From the NCBI GenBank assembly GCA_014138095.1, contig JACGXE010000005.1:1-64000 (forward strand): DNA of 64,000 nucleotides. The letters are read 5' to 3'. The notes beneath the pieces were generated by a model. That model was not told the origin of the DNA and ran no database searches. It saw only the letters and a program-made list of their open reading frames with translations. Source of the DNA: Ochrobactrum sp. RH2CCR150 (lineage in GTDB: Bacteria > Pseudomonadota > Alphaproteobacteria > Rhizobiales > Rhizobiaceae). Numbering within the stretch: position 1 is the stretch's first letter; every line of letters starts with the position of its first letter. The position numbers and the translations under genes were made by a program. Shown piece after piece: positions 61,160 to 64,000 of the stretch.

Positions 61160-62262
61160 AGATCGACCAGGTATCCAAGACGTTCAACGGGTTTCAGGCG
61201 CTGTCCGGCGTGACACTGGATGTGAATGACGGCGAGTTCGTTGCCATTCTCGGACCTTCCGGCTGCGGCAAGACCACGCTTCTGCGCATGATTGCGGGTT
61301 TCGAGGAAGTTGACGGCGGTGAAATCAACATCGGCGATAAGCGCGTCTCCCATGTAAGCGGCAACGTGCCGCCGGAAAAGCGACAGGTCGGCATCGTCTT
61401 CCAGAATTATGCGCTCTGGCCGCATATGACCGTGGCGGAAAATGTCGGCTACAGTCTGCGCGTGGCCAAGGTCGCCAGGGCCGAGCGGGAACGCCGGGTG
61501 CAAGAAGCGCTGGCGCTGGTCGATCTCGACGGTTTCGGTGATCGTCGTCCCGCCAACCTCTCCGGCGGGCAACGCCAGCGCGTGGCGCTCGCCCGCTGTC
61601 TGGTGGCGGCGCCGTCGCTGGTGCTGTTTGATGAGCCGCTCGCCAATCTTGACGTGCATCTGCGCGCCTCGATGGAAGACGAATTCGCCGCCTTCCACAA
61701 GCGCACCGGCACGACGATCATCTACATCACCCATGATCAGGCGGAAGCCATGGCGCTCGCCGATCGCATCGCGGTGCTGGATCACGGCAAGCTTCAGCAG
61801 TTCGATACGCCGCGAAAGCTCTATGAAGAACCTGCCAGTGAAATGGTGGCCTCCTTCATCGCCCATGGCATGGTTCTGCCTGCCGAAGTCGTGTCTTTTG
61901 CGCAAGCGGGCCATTGCGAAGCGCTGGTGCTGGGCAGCCGCGCGCAGGTGCGGTGTTCGGGCATTGAAATGCCGCGCGCCAATGCACAGCTCTGCGTGCG
62001 GGCTGCCGATCTGAAACTCACCGAAACCGGTGGAATTCCGGTCCGCGTGAAGCGTTCCGTCTATCGCGGCGGCGGTTCGCGCATTGAGGCCGAAGTCATC
62101 AACAAGCCGGAAATTGCGCTGCACTTTGAAGTGCGCGATCCGGTTCGGCTGGAAGAGGGCGACGAGGTACGCATCGCGATCTGCGGCGGCTGGATCATCC
62201 CGACCGAAGATATGCCGGTGAGAAAAGCTTCAACCGGCTTTCCAATCGGCAATAAAATCTGA
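61147..62262 (+). CDS. ABC transporter ATPase, ferric-iron type
   Basis: 371-residue ATPase: Walker A GPSGCGKTTLLRM (about residue 37), signature LSGGQRQRVALARCL, Walker B LVLFDEPLANLD, H-loop YITHDQAEAM. A C-terminal TOBE/regulatory domain (about 280-365; VKRSVYRGGGSRIEAEVI) follows. FbpC and similar proteins have this layout. The start lies inside the permease gene, an overlap of 13 bases, so translation is coupled. The operon ends here without an obvious terminator. Confidence 0.9.
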   Translation: MARLKIDQVSKTFNGFQALSGVTLDVNDGEFVAILGPSGCGKTTLLRMIAGFEEVDGGEINIGDKRVSHVSGNVPPEKRQVGIVFQNYALWPHMTVAENVGYSLRVAKVARAERERRVQEALALVDLDGFGDRRPANLSGGQRQRVALARCLVAAPSLVLFDEPLANLDVHLRASMEDEFAAFHKRTGTTIIYITHDQAEAMALADRIAVLDHGKLQQFDTPRKLYEEPASEMVASFIAHGMVLPAEVVSFAQAGHCEALVLGSRAQVRCSGIEMPRANAQLCVRAADLKLTETGGIPVRVKRSVYRGGGSRIEAEVINKPEIALHFEVRDPVRLEEGDEVRIAICGGWIIPTEDMPVRKASTGFPIGNKI

Positions 62263-62343
62263 CACTAACCAAAACATGTAAGTCTTCTTGTGAGAAGCGA
62301 GGTTGCCATATAAGCTCCGGCTAATATTTTTGCTGGAGGGGAG

Positions 62344-63435
62344 ATGGCGGCAGCCCGTTTTTCCAATATTGATGGCTTGCGTGCGATAGCCGCAACATCA
62401 GTTGTGTTTCATCACTTCTTCGCCGATATACTGCATCACGCGACCTATAAGGACACGCCGTTATTCGGCATATTTATGTCCTTGGTCACAAGCTTCGACT
62501 TTGGCCGTTTCGGCGTGGTTCTGTTCTTTCTGATCAGCGGTTTCGTCGTGCCGTTCAGCATCAGGAGCGGCAATAAGGGCGAGCATCCGATCCGGCGGTT
62601 TGCCATCGGGCGCTTCTTCCGCCTTTATCCGGCTTTCTGGCTGTCACTGGCTTGCATGTGGGCCTATCTGACGTTCACGGGTGACAGTCCGGAGCTGAAA
62701 ACGCTGGCCGCCAATGTGACCATGGCGGCAAATATGTTCGGCCAGCCCTGGCTGTCGGGTGTGTACTGGACGCTCTTCATCGAGCTTGCCTTCTATATCC
62801 TGATCGCGCTGGCTTTCATGGCGGGTATCTTGCGTCAACCGCTGATGATCTTGGCTGCCGGGCTGTTGCTGGCGGCTTCCACCGGCGTGCCATTCATGCT
62901 GCGCTCGTTCGGCATCAATTTGCCGGTGATCTATATCGGGCTGCATTTGTCGTTTCTCTTTTGCGGCTTGCTTTTGCGTCTCGCCGTTATCGAAAAGGCG
63001 CCGCATGCGGTCTGGACCGCGCTGGTGCTGGCCGTCGTGCAGATGAGCATTATCGGTTCGATTGGTGATTTCTCGCTGGCCCGGAACGACACATTCTTCA
63101 TCGTCGGCAAGTTTCCGGTCATCGCGGCCTATATTGCGGCCTATGCGGTTTTTCTGCTGTCACTCTGGACCATGCGCCCGAAATCCGAAATTTTGGCAGC
63201 GACGGGCGAGATCAGCTATTCAATCTATCTCTTTCACGTGCCGGTGTTCTGGACGATCTTTCTGTTCCTGCCGCCGACCGGCTTGTGGAGTGACCTGATA
63301 ACGATGGTGCTCTGCGTGGTGGCTGCCTTTGCCGTTTCCAGCCTGACCTATCGTTTTGTCGAAAAGCCGATGATTGCCGTTGGCCGCCGGTTTGCGGGGC
63401 AGGCAAAACGCCCGATGCCGCAGGTGCAAAACTGA
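62344..63435 (+). CDS. Acyltransferase family 3 (OafA/WecH-like) membrane protein
   Basis: 363-residue integral membrane acyltransferase with about ten helices. It begins with the family hallmark NIDGLRAIAATSVVFHHFF (about 8-26), whose histidine is the probable catalytic residue, and has the GVVLFFLISGFVVPFSI and GRFFRLYPAFWLSL segments. Such proteins O-acetylate or otherwise acylate surface polysaccharides, lipids or peptidoglycan. GGAGGGG precedes the ATG. Monocistronic; a convergent terminator separates it from tex. Substrate unknown. Confidence 0.88.
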   Translation: MAAARFSNIDGLRAIAATSVVFHHFFADILHHATYKDTPLFGIFMSLVTSFDFGRFGVVLFFLISGFVVPFSIRSGNKGEHPIRRFAIGRFFRLYPAFWLSLACMWAYLTFTGDSPELKTLAANVTMAANMFGQPWLSGVYWTLFIELAFYILIALAFMAGILRQPLMILAAGLLLAASTGVPFMLRSFGINLPVIYIGLHLSFLFCGLLLRLAVIEKAPHAVWTALVLAVVQMSIIGSIGDFSLARNDTFFIVGKFPVIAAYIAAYAVFLLSLWTMRPKSEILAATGEISYSIYLFHVPVFWTIFLFLPPTGLWSDLITMVLCVVAAFAVSSLTYRFVEKPMIAVGRRFAGQAKRPMPQVQN

Positions 63436-63464
63436 ACGGCCTTCACGCGGGTGGTGAAGGCCGT
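63436..63464. terminator. Convergent hairpin between the acyltransferase and tex genes
   Basis: Perfect 11-base arms ACGGCCTTCAC / GTGAAGGCCGT with a seven-base loop, followed on the plus strand by CTGGTTCTTATTTCTT. It overlaps the end of the acyltransferase gene at its stop codon and can serve both convergent transcripts. Confidence 0.7.
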
Positions 63465-63471
63465 CTGGTTC

Positions 63472-64000
63472 TTATTTCTTCTTCATCGCTTCCAGCAGTG
63501 CAGCGCCGAAACCGCCCGTTGAAGGCTGTTCCTGCTTGCGCTGCGGCGTGAAGTTTTTGGCAGGCCTTGGATCGCGTTGCGCATTGTTGCGCGGAGCAGG
63601 GGCTTCGCCACCATCTTTGCGCATGGAAAGACCGATACGCTTGCGCGGCACATCCACTTCCACCACACGCACCTTCACCACATCGCCCGCTTTCACCACT
63701 TCATGCGGGTCCTTGATGAAGCGGTCTGCAAGCTGCGAGACGTGGACAAGACCGTCCTGATGCACGCCGATATCCACGAAAGCGCCGAAGGCAGCCACAT
63801 TGGTCACGGTGCCTTCCAGCATCATGCCGGGCTTCAGGTCCTTGATGTCGTCGATACCATCGGCGAAGGTTGCGGTCTTGAATTCCGGACGCGGATCGCG
63901 GCCGGGCTTGTCCAGCTCGGCAATGATGTCGCGCACGGTCGGTAGGCCGAAGCGTTCATCCACGAAAACCCGCGGGTCGAGGCTTTTCAGCGCCACGCTG
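63472..64000 (-). CDS. tex: Tex-family S1 RNA-binding protein, C-terminal part (5' end outside the window)
   Basis: The visible part is the C-terminal 175 residues of the transcription accessory protein Tex. [24 protein letters not shown] is the hallmark linker before the S1 domain; the S1 domain then reads [34 protein letters not shown] to [18 protein letters not shown] basic, Asn/Arg/Gln-rich tail ends in EAMKKK. Tex binds nucleic acid and affects transcription and stress response in many bacteria. The bulk of the protein (N-terminal helical, YqgF and HhH domains) lies beyond 64000. Confidence 0.9.
   Translation of the reverse strand, partial: SVALKSLDPRVFVDERFGLPTVRDIIAELDKPGRDPRPEFKTATFADGIDDIKDLKPGMMLEGTVTNVAAFGAFVDIGVHQDGLVHVSQLADRFIKDPHEVVKAGDVVKVRVVEVDVPRKRIGLSMRKDGGEAPAPRNNAQRDPRPAKNFTPQRKQEQPSTGGFGAALLEAMKKK

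Noticed and set aside
1..64000. CRISPR arrays, tRNA or rRNA genes, insertion sequences, prophage or integrase genes, attachment sites
   Set aside because: None could be seen: no regularly spaced repeats, no cloverleaf-like segments, and no transposase or integrase motifs in any plausible gene.

Overview
The window looks like a chromosomal segment of a Brucella/Ochrobactrum-type alphaproteobacterium (order Hyphomicrobiales). The reasons are high-GC codon use, closely packed operons with ATGA-type overlaps, a D-aminopeptidase very like the Ochrobactrum anthropi enzyme DAP, a ChvE-GguAB sugar importer of the Agrobacterium/Brucella type, and short dispersed palindromic repeats typical of this order. 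The assignment is from memory of these families; no search was run. I see no rRNA, tRNA, CRISPR array, insertion sequence or prophage. Nearly everything is catabolism, solute uptake and local regulation, as on a secondary replicon.

Layout. 1-2856: end of a branched-chain-type ABC importer (livG-like ATPase, binding protein) with a divergent LysR regulator. 2874-9022: a 29-residue membrane peptide, an acetolactate-synthase-like ThDP enzyme, a DUF72 protein, D-aminopeptidase, an OsmC protein and an aldo/keto reductase. 9175-24723: a divergent galactose/arabinose locus. One arm is a YtfQ-YtfR-YtfT-YjfF importer plus a GntR regulator; the other is GguC, a galactose-type dehydrogenase, an IlvD/Edd dehydratase, DgoK, DgoA and ChvE-GguA-GguB. 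Together they make a De Ley-Doudoroff route from sugar to pyruvate and glyceraldehyde-3-phosphate. 24860-36888: D-amino-acid transaminase, an Ssu/Tau-type importer and a complete five-step histidine utilisation cluster (hutI-H-G-U-D on the minus strand; hutF-hutC on the plus strand) around a HutC-like operator.

36885-37715 is an AT-richer orphan gene with two zinc-ribbon-like modules, the clearest accessory gene here. 37843-42935: an omega-aminotransferase with its XRE-cupin regulator, then dadA-alr with a divergent Lrp regulator, for alanine and D-amino-acid breakdown. 43136-47069: L-lactate dehydrogenase and a YdeP/FdhF-type molybdopterin oxidoreductase fused by overlap to a small winged-helix-like protein. 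47224-50937: an amino-sugar operon (GntR/UTRA regulator, NagB-II-type SIS deaminase, NagA, second SIS protein). 51084-51968: purU. 52256-52546: a low-GC, cysteine-rich exported peptide. 52637-58060: lysine/pipecolate catabolism (AmaB-type dehydrogenase, HglS, LysR, AmaA-type oxidase). 58469-62262: a ferric-type ABC importer. 62344-63435: an acyltransferase. 63472-64000: the C-terminal end of Tex.

There is no single spectacular new system. The points most worth checking are the orphan zinc-ribbon gene, the cysteine-rich peptide, the YdeP-associated small protein, the missing lactonase in the sugar locus, the importer placed behind the hut genes, and a recurring arrangement of hairpins after binding-protein genes.
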